This document shows, in pieces, positions 11,590 to 23,080 of a stretch of 64,000 nt of DNA (position 1 is the first letter of the stretch; each line of letters starts with the position of its first letter). The position numbers and the translations under genes are program-made. Source of the stretch: Alisma plantago-aquatica (Eukaryota; Streptophyta; Magnoliopsida; Alismatales; Alismataceae); the NCBI GenBank assembly GCA_963693085.1, contig OY856413.1, positions 466,855,379-466,919,378 of the forward strand. Reading direction: 5' to 3'. Under the pieces are notes generated by a model that worked only from the letters and a program-made list of their open reading frames with translations, was not told the DNA's origin and did not search any database.

Positions 11590-12023
11590 AGGCATCAATT
11601 ATTAAAAACAACTGACACTTCTAGCTATAGGTGTCAGGTGCTGTAAAAAACCGACACCAAAGGGGGTGAAAAATTTTGCAGGATCAGCGCTCGAAAACAC
11701 ATCGACATCGGTTATTTCAAGAAAACTGACGATAACAATGGGACCAATTTTTGTCTCGCGGAAAACCATTAGTCGTCATTTGATTAGCTAAAAATTGACG
11801 TCGTATGTTAAATTTTGGAGGTATTTTTTTTGCTGGAAAATTTGGATTTGGCGGTCGATTTTAGGCGTTAGTTGCTTATTGAGGAACCAATGCTAAATAA
11901 AAAGTGATACCCGTGTCTGGCCACTCTTCATAGATAGATGTCGGTTTGTGTATTCAACTGACATTTTATGGTTTAGGCGTCAGTTTCTTTTATACAATCC
12001 ATGCTTGTAAATGTGACATTATA
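11590..12023. repeat. CACTA subterminal repeat region (5' side)
   Basis: Repeated short motifs such as AACTGACACTTC, AAACCGACACC and ATCGACATCGGTT in both orientations, matching those at 2588-3110. The element's promoter would lie here (minus strand), but I see no clear TATA box to name. Confidence 0.75.
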
Positions 12024-12042
12024 AGCCATTTCTGTAGTAATG
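12024..12042 (-). repeat. CACTA right terminal inverted repeat
   Basis: On the minus strand it reads CATTACTACAGAAATGGCT, matching the left repeat apart from three mismatches. Confidence 0.85.
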
Positions 12043-12045
12043 GTA
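12043..12045. repeat. CACTA target-site duplication, right copy (GTA)
   Basis: Same triplet as 2566-2568. Joining the flanks across the element gives continuous LTR A sequence. Confidence 0.8.
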
Positions 12046-12241
12046 GTGTGTCTCAACCTTGAGTGTTTGGTGACCTTTTGTTTTGACTTCGTCATGTATT
12101 TTGATGTTGTTTCGATCCCCTTGATGTGTCTCGATCGAAACCAATGTGTTGGTGACCTAAAGAGATCGATACCCAACATTGGTTGTATCACCATAGGTTG
12201 CATGCATGCATGCATGCATATAGTGGTTGCATGGTCATTTT
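12046..12241 (+). mobile_element. Gypsy element A, 5' LTR, segment 2 of 3
   Basis: Continues LTR A after the CACTA insertion, with the same TGTCTCGATC/GGTCGAGAC text as the third segment (26990-27540). Contains a (GCAT)n run at about 12202-12219. Ends with ATTTT (12237-12241), the target-site duplication of element B. Confidence 0.7.
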
Positions 12242-15200
12242 TGTGGCGTACAAAAGGTCATTGACTAAGCGGAAGCGACTATTAACAGCGGAATTAAACA
12301 TAAGCAGTGGGATTACTGAAAATCGCTAAAAATTAAAACCATTTTCAAAGAGATCCAAACATAGGAAAACTCTTTCAAAAAGAACCAAAGTAATTTAATT
12401 ACATTCTGGTTCACAAGTACATGTCCTATACCATCTCTTCTCAAGGATCACATACATCAACTGCCATGTTAGAATTGTACATATGCAACATAAGAACCTC
12501 GAGGCATCAAGACAAAATCTCAGATTGATTTATTAAACTAACTACTGACTCCGAGGACCTGAGAGTACAGAGACGACACATAGGACTCTCTACTCAAAAC
12601 ATGACAGCCAATGTCTCCACATGGAATATCACTGTTGTCCCTATTGTTGCTGCTGCTCTTCCCCTACAGTAGGGTTTCTGCCTCTTCTTCTGCATTTACC
12701 AAAAAAGTTGGATCCCACGAGGGTGAGACAATTGAAATTGCCCCAGTGAGAGATGTAACTCTCCGCCATGAATATTATTATTGCAGTTTAATGGAATAAA
12801 ACTGAGTAGAGGAATCATAAGTATTCAACAATAGGTAGATCAATTATCTAAGCATATTAGAGCAATGTTCTTCTTCAATGTATTTCAGCTTGTAACTTGA
12901 TAAAGCAATATGTCATTTGTCCAATAAGCAATATGAAGAACATGTATAACATTTATTCATTTAAAACATACTAAGCAAGGTAACTTCAACCAATGATTCT
13001 CGTATTTCAACCTTAAGCAAATACACTACACGGCTGATTACATTTTACAATCATACTTAAGCCCTGAGGAGATGAGGTATACCGCTCATTCTCCAACCGA
13101 CCATTGCAAAATCGAAATTGGTAACATACATAAGTCAATGGAAGAGATGGATTCCCATGACCTCATCTTCCTCAGTCAGTGAGAGGACCAAATGCAAGAC
13201 ATCTTGTATCTCTACTAAATAGCTTTCTAGGGTATACTGGCAACTTCACTATAGAGTTATAGTGGCATGTTGTACTCTCTTCGCAGTCGAGAGATTTCAT
13301 GTTTATCTCACATCGATTCGGCATTAACATCATCGGGAGATTAGTGATACATCCATCCCGGTATTCGAGAGATTAGTGATACATCCATCCCGACATATAT
13401 CATGAAGGATTGAGAGATTTAATATTGATCTTACATCAATTCCTCCATTAGGGCGTAAGGATATTCAATCTTGATTAGGTTGAATCAATTTGAATAAAGG
13501 GTTAGCATAGTGTATTGAGTCATTGCTTCCATAAGCATCAAAGGTTAACCACTCTAAAGGTACTAATCATCTAAGTACTTTAGAGGTAAAACCACTGGAT
13601 TTAACTTGGATATATGCTATTTAACCATCAAGGGATTAATTAGTCTTTCATAGATTTGAAACTATTAAATTTCAAAATGGTTTTGTTACTTTTGAACCTT
13701 CAAACGGTTTTGAGGTACTTGACCTCCATACGGTCTTGAGGAGCTTGACCTCCGTACAATCTTGAGGTGCTTGACCTCCATTTGGTCTTGAGGTGCTTAA
13801 CCTCCATTCGGTCTTGAGGTGCTTGACCTCCATTTGGTCAACTCTCCCAAACAATCAACATGACCAAACAATTTTGAAGATCAAATTACCCATTCGATCT
13901 TGACCAACTTCACCCATTCGATCTTGATTGATTTTACCCATTCGATCTAGATCACTTTTACCCATTCAGTATTGATTGATTTTACCCATTTGGTGTTAAT
14001 CAATTTTACCCATTCGGTCTTGATTGGTTTTACCCATTCGGTCTTGATCAATTCCATCAATTAAGGCTTCAATCAATTCAATCGATTGGAGTTTGTAATC
14101 AGTGGATTATCCATCACTGAACCTATTATGAGTCAATCACTTAGAACCATTAGATCATCATCCAACCATGATAACTCCTGACCTCAAACAGTCTTGAGGT
14201 CATTTTACCTCAAACGGTCTTGAGACCGTTTGGTGTCAAACGGTCTTGAGACCGTTTGTTCACCAAACGATCTTGAGATCGTTTAGTCTCAAGAGTGAAA
14301 CCGTTTGCCCAAAATGTTCATTGAGGTGTGTGCTTATGATGATTTCATCATCATCAAGATTTTATCCTTCAAAATCTACTGCCATTCTTATGGAAATTTC
14401 ATCAATTATTCAAAGGAATTTCAAGAAGAACAAAATGATCAACAAGTGATGAAGAATTGAATGTAATAATAACATTTAAGGGTTCAAGTTATATAACCCG
14501 CCTTCAAAGCTGAATCCATGCTTCAACCTTCACGTGCTCAATGGAGAATGAAGCTTCCTAAACTTCACAAGGCTCATCCTCAAGTCTTTGAGTGAAAAGG
14601 AATGGCTAGTGTTGAAGATTGAATGGAGAAAAGAAGAAATCAAGCATTGATTTTCAATTTCCACCATGAAATCAAGGTTGAAGATGATTAAGGAGCTTAC
14701 CTATAGGTTGGAGTTCGTCCTCCTATTTCTCCTAAGCTCCCTTGTGCTTGGCCAAAGCAAGGAGAGAAAGAAAATCCGAAAAAATCTTTCATTTGAGTTG
14801 GAAATTAGATGTTTATAAGGGAATTTCAATGAGAGAGAAAGTGATATAAAAATCCTTTAGCTCCCAAAATTGGTTCCACATAATCCCCTCCATCCCTTGC
14901 ATACGAAGCCATATCCCCCACCTTGTAATTCCTATTCATTATCCATGAATTAAAAGAAAGCAAATTAAGCACCTTAACCATTATAATAATAATATCCAAA
15001 ATTGAGTGGATATTACTTTTTAGTTAACTAATGTGAGTGGGTTCTCCACTCAGTTAGGATATTTCGTGGCCTTTTCAAGGCACAAGGACGTTCAAACTTG
15101 TGCAAATTCAACCATCTCATTTTTGGTTGAAGGGCACTTCAATTAATATATTTATTTTTGCATTAAATTGAATTAAGGTTTCAATTATGCTTAAATCTTG

Positions 15201-15674
15201 ATTATTTTAATATCAAGATTCTCTCTCCTCTAAAATGATTCAAATGAGACATACCTCTCATTTTATTTTCTTTATATGATGTTAAGAAACATGAGGGACT
15301 CTCTAGAAGTGGTATTTTGCATATTGAACTCTAGGTTTTGGGTAAATTGCACATTACACCAAAACTAGGTTTTAATGCAAATTCAGGCTACCACAAGCCA
15401 TAACTCTACATCATTTTCATTCTTATGATGCTTCAACACTTGATGAACATTTTATCATGTAATATTTACAAGTTAACCCCTCAACTTGGGTAATTTTCAC
15501 TTTAGTCCAACACATGCAAAACATTGTTTCAACATTATTAAAAAAGGACTAAAATTGAAACATAAGTTCCTCTCGAGCCTTAATTACTTTTCAAGAGATA
15601 AGAGCAAGCATATAATTAACTTTATTAAACAAAACATCTAGGGTTAGAACATAACCCAGGTCAGGGATGCTACA
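12242..15674 (-). repeat. Element B 3' LTR (3433 bp, carries a ~1.5 kb deletion)
   Basis: Matches 20508-25445 from end to end, except that a segment equivalent to about 21733-23205 is missing here: left text GGATATTCAATCTTG joins what are two distant sites in the other LTR. Contains a roughly 30 bp tandem repeat (GGTCTTGAGGTGCTTGACCT) at about 13690-13850, a TTTTACCCATTCGGTCTTGA repeat at 13890-14060, and palindromes at 14212-14284. Confidence 0.92.
14212..14284. repeat. Three spaced palindromes in LTR B (left copy)
   Basis: AAACGGTCTTGAGACCGTTT at 14212-14231 and 14238-14257, and AAACGATCTTGAGATCGTTT at 14265-14284. Spacing is 26-27 bp. Both arms of the third copy have changed together. Confidence 0.9.
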
Positions 15675-15695
15675 AATTATCCACCCCTAATAGGG
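15675..15695 (-). other. Element B polypurine tract
   Basis: On the minus strand ATTAGGGGTGGATAATT directly precedes the LTR start TGTAGCATCC. This is the usual plus-strand priming site; the last few bases are less purine-rich than typical. Confidence 0.6.
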
Positions 15696-15713
15696 ATTTC
15701 ATCTCTGAAATCA

Positions 15714-15995
15714 TCAAGAGAAAATAGAAGGGTACTTCCTCCTCATCTCTTCCTCTAGCTCCCACGTAGCTTCTTCAATGCCACGATAATGCCAGAGAAC
15801 TTTCACATGACATATGTCTTTCTTTTTCAGCTTTTTAATTCTTTTATCTAGGATCATCACAGCTCCTTCAACATATGATATATCATCATTTAATTCTACC
15901 CCCACAGGTTGTAGAACTAACTCTGTGTCAGGATGACACTTTCTTAGCATGGAGATATGGAACACTGGATGCAACTTATGCAACTCAGGTGGCAA
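15714..15995 (-). pseudogene. Element B integrase C-terminus and chromodomain
   Basis: Minus-strand reading includes PPELHKLHPVFHISMLRKCH, the conserved junction after the integrase, then a chromodomain-like segment with VKVLWHYRGIEEATWELEEE, close to the consensus strand-helix of chromovirus chromodomains, which steer insertion toward chromatin marks. It ends in YPSIFS, 40 bases before the 3' LTR. It is in a different frame from the preceding integrase; the frame change lies near 16030. Confidence 0.88.
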
Positions 15996-16009
15996 CTCCA
16001 GCTTATAGG

Positions 16010-17182
16010 CTACCTTTCCAATCCATTCAATGATTGGATAAGCCCCATAAATCTAGGAGCTAATTTTCCCTTCTTCCCAAATTTAAGGACACATTTCCAA
16101 GGCGAGACTTTGAGATATACTCTGTCTCCAACTTGGAATTCTAAGGGTCTTTGCCATTTGTCGGCGTACGACTTCTGTCCATCATGTGCAATCTTTAATT
16201 GTTGTTGTATTATTTTAATCTTCTCAGTTGTCTGCTGCACAAGCTCAGGACCCAAAATTTGATATTCTCCAGTTTCATACCAACATAAAGGAGATCTACA
16301 ACGTCTACCATATAGTGCTTCATATGGTGCCATATCGATACTATGCTGATAGCTATTATTGTAAGCAAATTCTATCAAGCTCAGGTATAGATCCCAACTT
16401 CCTACAAACTGAAGGACACATGCCCTAAGCAAATCCTCCAAGGTTTGTATGGTCCTCTCAGATTGTCCATCTATCTATGGGTGAAAGGTTGTACTAAACC
16501 TTAACTTCATACCCAAATCTTTATGTAGTCGTTCCCAAAAATGACTCGTGAACTGGGGACCTCTATCAGAAACAATAGTAGCTGGAACCCTGTGCAACCA
16601 CACTATCTCATCTACATATATCTGTGCCAGTTTCTCAGCAGTGTAGGTTGTTTTGACAGGAAGGAAATGTGCTATCTTAGTCAACCTATCAACTATCACC
16701 CATATGGAATCATGACCTTTGGTTGTTCTGGGCAAACCAACTACAAAGTCAATGGCTACATGATCCCATTTCCACTGTGGTATCGACAAATGTTGCATTA
16801 TTCCTACGGGCTTCTGATGTTCAACTTTAACCTACCGACACATTGTACACCACATCACAAACTCAGCTACATCCTTCTTCAATCCTGGACACCAATACAT
16901 TTCCTTCAAGTTACGATACATTTTGGTGCTCCCTGGATGCATTGCATACATTGAAAAATGAGCTTCCTCCAAGACTAACTTTCTTAAGTCATTGGCATCA
17001 GGTACTACCATCCTACCATGGTAACAGACTACCTGATCCCCTGACTCATGAAATCCATCCCGTTTCTCACTACCATACTCTGACCTGATCTGCTGAACCA
17101 CAATATCAACTTGTTGTGCTTCTTTAATCTGTTGTCTCAAAGTAGGTTTTATGTGCATCTCAGCTAACAACCCGGCTAACAA
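16010..17182 (-). pseudogene. Element B integrase, degenerate
   Basis: Integrase inserts the cDNA into the host chromosome. Visible parts are the N-terminal region with HPGSTKMYRNLKEMYWCPGL and CTMC (about 16840-16960), part of the zinc-binding HHCC module; the DDE core with WDHVAIDFVVGLPRT, IVSDRGPQFTSHFW (two catalytic Asp) and FAYNNSYQHSIDMAPYEALY (the Glu-region helix); and the C-terminal LEFQVGDRVYLKVSP strand. Stops interrupt it at 16832 (TAG) and 16475 (TAG), both at places where the family has Gln or a similar residue. Confidence 0.92.
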
Positions 17183-17194
17183 TGATACTTTAAG

Positions 17195-17839
17195 CTATAA
17201 ATTGTTTTTCCTCAAGGAGATGAGCATATCTCTTTTAAAGCACACTAAGGAATTCAACTGTGCTTTATCTAGGGTTGGTGATGATGATTTCCTACTTAGT
17301 GCATCAACCACTACATTAGCCTTTCCTGGGCGATAATCAATTGTACAATCGTAATCCTTGATTAACTCCATCCAGCGACGTTGTCTCATGTTCAACTCAT
17401 GTTGTGAGAAGATATATTTTAGATTCTTATGGTCTGTGAAAATATGGAATGTTTCTCCATATAGATAATGTATCCAGATCTTCAAAGCATGGACCACAAC
17501 AACTAGTTCTAGATCATGTATCAGATAATTCTTCTCATGTTTCTTAAGCTGTCGAGAGGCAAAAGAAATCACATGATTATCCTGCATCAACACACATCCT
17601 ATACCATTCATAGATGCGTCACAGAAAACTATGTACCCCTTCCCTTGATCAGGTAACACTAGCACAGGTGCACTTGTTAACCTTTCTTTCAACAACTGGA
17701 AAGAATGTTGACACTTGTCATTCCAAACAAAAGGAACATCCTTCCCGGTCAACTTGGTTAGGGGTAAAGCTATAGAACTGAAGTTCTTAATGAACCTCCT
17801 GTAATAGCCTGCCAATCCTAGGAAACTGCGTATCTCCAT
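17195..17839 (-). pseudogene. Element B reverse transcriptase thumb and RNase H
   Basis: Begins with [20 protein letters not shown], the RT connection segment. RNase H follows with [16 protein letters not shown] (first catalytic Asp), [17 protein letters not shown] (Glu), [14 protein letters not shown] (Asp) and [18 protein letters not shown] (final Asp). All acidic residues are present. A TAG at 17195 ends the frame before the integrase. Confidence 0.93.
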
Positions 17840-18727
17840 CTGTGTCTTTGGCTGTTCCCATTGTAGGACAGATTCTACCTTCTTAGGATCAACACAGATA
17901 CCTGAGGCAGATATTTCGTGTCCTAGAAAAGAAACTTATGGTAACCAAAACTCATACTTGCTAAACTTAGCATACAACTTATGCTCTCTTAGCAAGGTTA
18001 AAGCCTGACGGAGGTGCTGCTCATGCTGTTGAGCATCTCTGCTATATATCAAAATGTCATCTATGAAGACTACTATGAACTGATCAAGAAAAAATTGAAA
18101 GATTCTATTCATGAGTTCCAAGAATGCAGCTGGTGCATTAGTTATTCCAAACGACATAACTATGCACTCATAGTGACCATACCTTGTCCTAAAAGTAGAC
18201 TTAGGTATGTCACTCTCCTTGATACGCAACTGATGATATCCCGACCTCAGATCTATTTTAGAGGAGATAGTTGCACCACGCAACTGATCAAACAGGTCAT
18301 CGATCCTTGGCAGAGGATACTTGTTCTTTATGGTTACTTTATTTAACTGTCTGTAATCAATGCATAACCACATCGATCCGTCCTTATTCTTAACAAAGAG
18401 AACCAGAGCACCCCATGGTGAAGTACTCGGTCAGATAAAACCTTTCTCAAGCAACTCCTACAGGTGTTTCTTGAGCTCTGCCATCTCAGCAGGTGCCATT
18501 CTATACGGTGTTTGTGCTATTGGTTGTGTGCCCAGGATTAGATTAATCTCAAAATCAATCTCTCGGGGCAGAGGTACACCTGTAAGTTCCTCAGGGAACA
18601 CATCTTCAAACTCCCTAACTATCAGAACTTCAGAAAGATTAGAGCTCTCCATTGTGGTGTCTACCATATGTACCAAGAATGCAAAGCATCCTTGTCTCAT
18701 CAGCTTCTCAGCTACCATAGTTGACAC
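17840..18727 (-). pseudogene. Element B reverse transcriptase
   Basis: Copies element RNA into cDNA. The minus strand shows [35 protein letters not shown] text (here [15 protein letters not shown]), [12 protein letters not shown] and the active-site box [11 protein letters not shown]. Upstream is LSEVLIVREFEDVFPEELTG and LPREIDFEINLI, the conserved segment linking protease to RT. Stops occur at 18458 (TAG), 18431 (TGA) and 17936 (TAA). The YxDD-equivalent IDD is intact; the gene is dead because of the stops. Confidence 0.93.
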
Positions 18728-18754
18728 TAGACAGGTTGGAAGAATCTTTCTATC

Positions 18755-19272
18755 TCACTGAAAGATCCATGTGTCACTGTCATTAGTGAACACAACTTGC
18801 TTGAAATCACAATCCATGACAACCTTATATTTTTCTAGGGTGTCCATCCCAAGAATTATATCAAACCCATGCATTTCAAGTGGTATAAGATCCACCTGAA
18901 TGTGATGTTCTAAGAAGAGGAAAGAATGCAGGGAGAACACACCTCCCACAGCACTGCAGATCCCAACAAAGGGGTTTTTAACAACAGACTACTTGCTCTA
19001 TGACTGACAGTCATGTTGCAGTCAAGAATCACTTCTCTAGTGATGAAAGAATGCATAGCACCCAGATCAATTAAAATAGATACGAAGCAGGATGGAGACA
19101 TATCAGAATAAAATAGTTTTATCTGACCTGTTACAACCCATGGGTTAACTACTGCTTCAAGTTGGTTCATCGCATAGAATCTCACCGTTGCTTGTTGTTG
19201 ACCCTGTGCTTGATTGTTGGGTGCCAACGATCCAACTTGGGATGCTTGTCCACGTCCTCTAGCTCCACTCAT
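18755..19272 (-). pseudogene. Element B protease, degenerate
   Basis: The aspartic protease region reads VSILIDLGAMHSFITREV on the minus strand: the family's Asp-Ser-Gly triad now has Leu in place of Ser, so the active site is damaged. It continues with VDLIPLEMHGFDIILGMDTL. A frame change lies near 18940, between these two parts, and a TGA at 18755 follows. Confidence 0.85.
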
Positions 19273-19278
19273 AAATTG

Positions 19279-20373
19279 TCACCTCTGATAGCCTTGTTGA
19301 CTCTGCCTCTGGGGTTGAGTCACACTTGCTTCTCTAGATCGACAATCTTTCATCAAATGCCCCATCTTTACGCATATAAAACAACCTCTATTCCCTGACT
19401 GGGGCCTAGGTGGTCCTGTTACTGATACTGATGCTGAGTTGTGGGCTCCTTCTGGTGGTAAACTATGGCCTCTACCCCTATTCTACGTCCATTGCGTCTG
19501 GGTATTGAACCTTGGATGTGCTATTGGTGCAGAAAACCTTAGTTTCTTGAAACTTTTAGACCATTGTCCTTGAAACTGAGTATACACCTTCTTACTCTTA
19601 GTCTGTCACTTCTCAATCACCGACCTTTCTATCCATCTCACAGACTCCACAAAGGTGGCAAACCTCTCCCTGTTCTCCAAAGCAGACACAAGAGTGGTCA
19701 AATCAACGTTCAACCCCTTCTCAAAATGCTGAGTTCTCTCTTCATCAGTAGCTACCATATGTAGACAGAACTACAAAAGCTCCATGAACTTAGCTTCATA
19801 CTCGCTAATGTTCATTGGTCCTTGCCTTAACCTCTCAAACTGAGAGATCTTCTCATCTAGAAACGTCTTGGGAAAGTATCTATTGACGAATTCTCATCGT
19901 AATACTTCCCATACAATCTCAACACCTGGCCTCTTGCCCTCTTCTATTGTCCACCAATGGCGAATACTCCCTTTTAGAAGGTACACTGCATGTCTAACCT
20001 TCTCATCTTTTGGGATATTAAGGATTCTGAAGGCCTTTTCCAACTCAGTCAGCCACATGTCCGCATCTGCTGGGTCAGCTATACCAGCATAATATGTGGC
20101 TCCAACCCAACAAAGTCATTCAAAAGTCTTGTCAGTGCCCTATCCTTCATGATGAGCTAGTGCCCTAGGTGCAGGTGGTGGCATCCTATCCGCCATATGC
20201 GTCATGATTGCCATGAATTGCCCAAACAGATCATGGAAGGTTGGGTTCTCCAGTACAGTTTGATTAGACTGGGGATGTTCAGGTTCTGGTTCATCCCTAT
20301 TCTGGTCCCTTGCACCTCTTCCTGGTGCAGCAACATTGCTCTCAGTAGCATGTTCTTTGTGTGATCCAGGCAT
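19279..20373 (-). pseudogene. Element B Gag, degenerate
   Basis: Structural protein of the particle. The first Met at 20373 starts MPGSHKEHATES. The body contains ADMWLTELEKAFRIL, VRHAVYLLKGSIRHWW and EYEAKFMELL, typical of the plant retrotransposon gag domain. The C-terminal zinc knuckle CFICVKMGHLMKDC (CX2CX4HX4C) at about 19335-19385 is intact. In-frame stops are at 20140, 20116, 19894, 19771, 19606, 19483 and 19279 (TAG or TGA only). Gag and protease share one frame, as in chromoviruses with a single fused ORF. Confidence 0.88.
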
Positions 20374-20487
20374 CTTTAAGTTCTTCTCCTCCTCCTATAT
20401 GAGCAGAAGACACCATCAGATAACTGGAAGATACTAGAACAGACTCAACATCCTTAATCCTATGTCTCTATAGACTCAATAAACCTA

Positions 20488-20501
20488 GAGCTCTGATACC
20501 A
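20488..20501 (-). other. Element B primer-binding site (tRNA-iMet)
   Basis: Minus strand TGGTATCAGAGCTC, complementary to the 3' end of initiator methionine tRNA, six bases inside the 5' LTR end at 20508. Confidence 0.92.
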
Positions 20502-22389
20502 ACTAATTGTGGCGTACAAAAGGTCATCGACTAAGCGGAAGCAATTACTAACATCGGAATTAAACATAAGCAGTGGGATTACTGAAAATCACTAAAAATT
20601 AAAACCATTTTCAAAGAGATCTGAACAAAGGAAAACTCTTTCAAAAAGAACCAAAGTAATTTTATTACATTTTGGTGCACAAGTACATGTCTTGTACCAT
20701 CTCTTGTCGAGGATCACATACATTAACTGCCCTGTTAGAACTATACATATGCAACATAAGAACCTCGAGGCATCAAGACAAAATCTCAGATTGATTTATT
20801 AAACTAACTACTGACTCTGAGGACCTGAGAGTACAGAGATGACACATAGGACTCTCTACTCAAAACATGACAACCAATGTTTCCACCTGGAATATCATTG
20901 TTGTCCCTATTGCTACTGCTGCTCTTCCCCTATAGTAGGGTTTCTACCTCTTCTTCTGCGTTTACCTAAAAAGTTGGATCCCACGGGGGTGAGACAATTG
21001 AAATTTCCCCAGCGAGAGATATAACTCTCTGCCAGAAATATTATTATTGCAGTTTAATGGAATAACACTGAGTAGAGGAATCATAAGTATTCAACAGCAG
21101 GTAGATCAATTATCTAAGCATATTAGAGTAATGTTCTTCTTCAATGTATTTTAGCTTGTAACTTGATAAAGCAATATGTCATTTATCTAATAAGGAATAT
21201 GAAGAACATGTATAACATTTATTCATTTAAAACATACAAAGCAAGGTAACATCAACCAATGATTCTCATATTTCAACCTTAAGCAAATATACTACACTAC
21301 TGATTACATTTTACAATCATACTTAAGCCCTGAGGAGATGAGGTATACCACTCATTCTCCAACCGACCATTACGAAATCGAAATCAGTACCATACATAGG
21401 TCAATGGAAGAGCCAAATTCCCATGACCTCATCTTCCTCAGTCAGTGTGAGGACCAAATGCAGGACATCTTATGTCTCTGCTAAATAGCTTTCCAGGGTA
21501 TACTGGAAACTTCTCTATAGAGTTACAGTGGCATGATGTACTCTCTTCGCAATCGAGAGATTTTATGTTTATCTCACATCGATTCAGCATTAACATCATC
21601 AGGAGATTAGTGATACATCCATCCCGGTATTCGGGAGATTAGTGATACATCCATCCCGACATATAAAATGAATGATTGAGGGATTTAATGTTTATCTCAC
21701 ATCAATTCCTCCATTAGGGCATAAGGATATTCACACCCATAACCCCCACATTCTCAACAGTATGCCCTCCAGGAGTTCCCGTCGGAAGACCTGTTTCACC
21801 ATCACCAAACTACTGACGATGATGGATCTATGACCAGGGCTCTACATGATAAGATTCCACTTGATTAATTAAGTACATTACCATATTCTTTTAGCATCAG
21901 TCAGGTATTCAAACATAAATTATTATAACAATTGCTACAAAGAATGAGTAATACTTCTATCAAGTACTTTTCAAAGCTTTATAAAATATTGGGATCTCAA
22001 TCCCTTGTCACATCAGGGGCATTCTCATACCTTAACATCTCATCATCATGATTATGGAATATGGGTATTCAAACCCTCAGTTCATCAAGAACACTTGTTA
22101 CCACTTATCAGATAACTAACACCTTTAGCTCATCTGACCAAGGTAAACATGATACTTGCAATACATGCATTTTACATGGCTCTTAAAGCCCAATAATCTT
22201 TTGTTACCTCTTATTAGGTAACAAAGCATATTATGGCTCACAAGGCCCATAAAACAATTTCAATAATAAAACATCATAGCACATACCTGGCTATGTTCAA
22301 CATCTCATGATACCTGCATGATTAGTGCACATGATAACAGTTATATCAATTACATATCAGCACTATGCAATGTAAGAGTAGCATCACTA

Positions 22390-23080
22390 TTCCCTTATTA
22401 GGGTTAAGATTTCCAAATTTCATATCAATTAGGGGTACTCATCCCATTACCCAAAATTAGGGTTATGGTCTATCATCATATTACCCAACATTAGGGTTTC
22501 ATACATTATAACCCAGAATTAGGATTTCACATCCCTTCACCCTATATTAGGGTAGGATTTCATATAGCATCACATATCATCACCCTGAATAGAATTTCAC
22601 ATCACATCTCTATATTATGGCTTCACTTGACATCGCCCTTGATTAGGGTTTCACATTTCCTCTCTACATACATGGCATCACCCTTGATTAGGATTTCACA
22701 TGACATCACCCTTAATTAGGGTTTCACATGTCATCACCCTTAAATTAGGGTTTCACATATCATCACCCTTAATTAGGGTTTCACATAACATTACCCTTAA
22801 TTAGGGTTATATCATTACCCTAGATTAGGATTACACCTAGCATTGCCCTAATTTAGGGTTTCATGTACTATAACCCAAAATTAGGGTTTCTCATACCTTT
22901 ACCCCGTATTAGGGTTAGGGCTTCAAATTAAGGTTTACCAATAAAATACCCCGAATTAGGGTTTATCATTTGATCACCCTAAATTAGGGTTACACCATCA
23001 CCCTAGATTAGGGTTTCACTTAGCATTGCCCTAAATTAGGGTTATGGTTCATTAACCTTCTCGATTAGGGTTTTATGATT
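22390..23080. repeat. Telomere-like minisatellite within LTR B
   Basis: Many units of roughly 30 bp built on CATCACCCTTAATTAGGGTT. Each unit holds a plant-telomere-like TTAGGG text and its complement CCCTTAAT, so units are locally dyad-symmetric. This is not a telomere array: units are not 7 bp and are heavily diverged. Confidence 0.8.

Larger units (their letters stand above)
2569..12042 (-). mobile_element. CACTA (En/Spm-type) DNA transposon, 9474 bp, nested in LTR A
   Basis: Terminal inverted repeats CACTACTACAGAAAAGGC (left) and CATTACTACAGAAATGGC (right, read on the minus strand) are flanked by 3 bp GTA duplications. Both ends carry many short subterminal motifs of the ACCGAC/GTCGGTT type in both orientations. 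Inside, on the minus strand, are a TNP2-type transposase (6632-9878) and a multi-exon gene with a Ulp1/C48 cysteine protease domain (3457 to about 5945), the usual content of plant CACTA elements. The transposase has seven in-frame stops, so the copy is not autonomous now. The second base pair of the right terminus departs from CACTA (CATTA). Confidence 0.92.

Noticed and set aside
11186..11598. Overlapping open frames of about 87-118 codons on both strands
   Set aside because: They follow the GC-rich low-complexity island; composition is repetitive and all frames are open at once.
12043..12050. Placing the CACTA right end at the later TAGTG (inverse CACTA)
   Set aside because: It would give a perfect CACTA terminus but no matching target duplication and a shifted inner repeat. 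Ending at 12042 gives GTA on both sides and a longer terminal-repeat match.
13672..13854. Repeat-like protein with EVKHLKTEWRSSTS units, also at 23389-23574
   Set aside because: A translation of the ~30 bp LTR tandem repeat, with no start context or family.
22390..23080. Interstitial telomere array
   Set aside because: Units are about 30 bp and carry both TTAGGG and its complement; there is no 7 bp periodicity and the block lies within an LTR.
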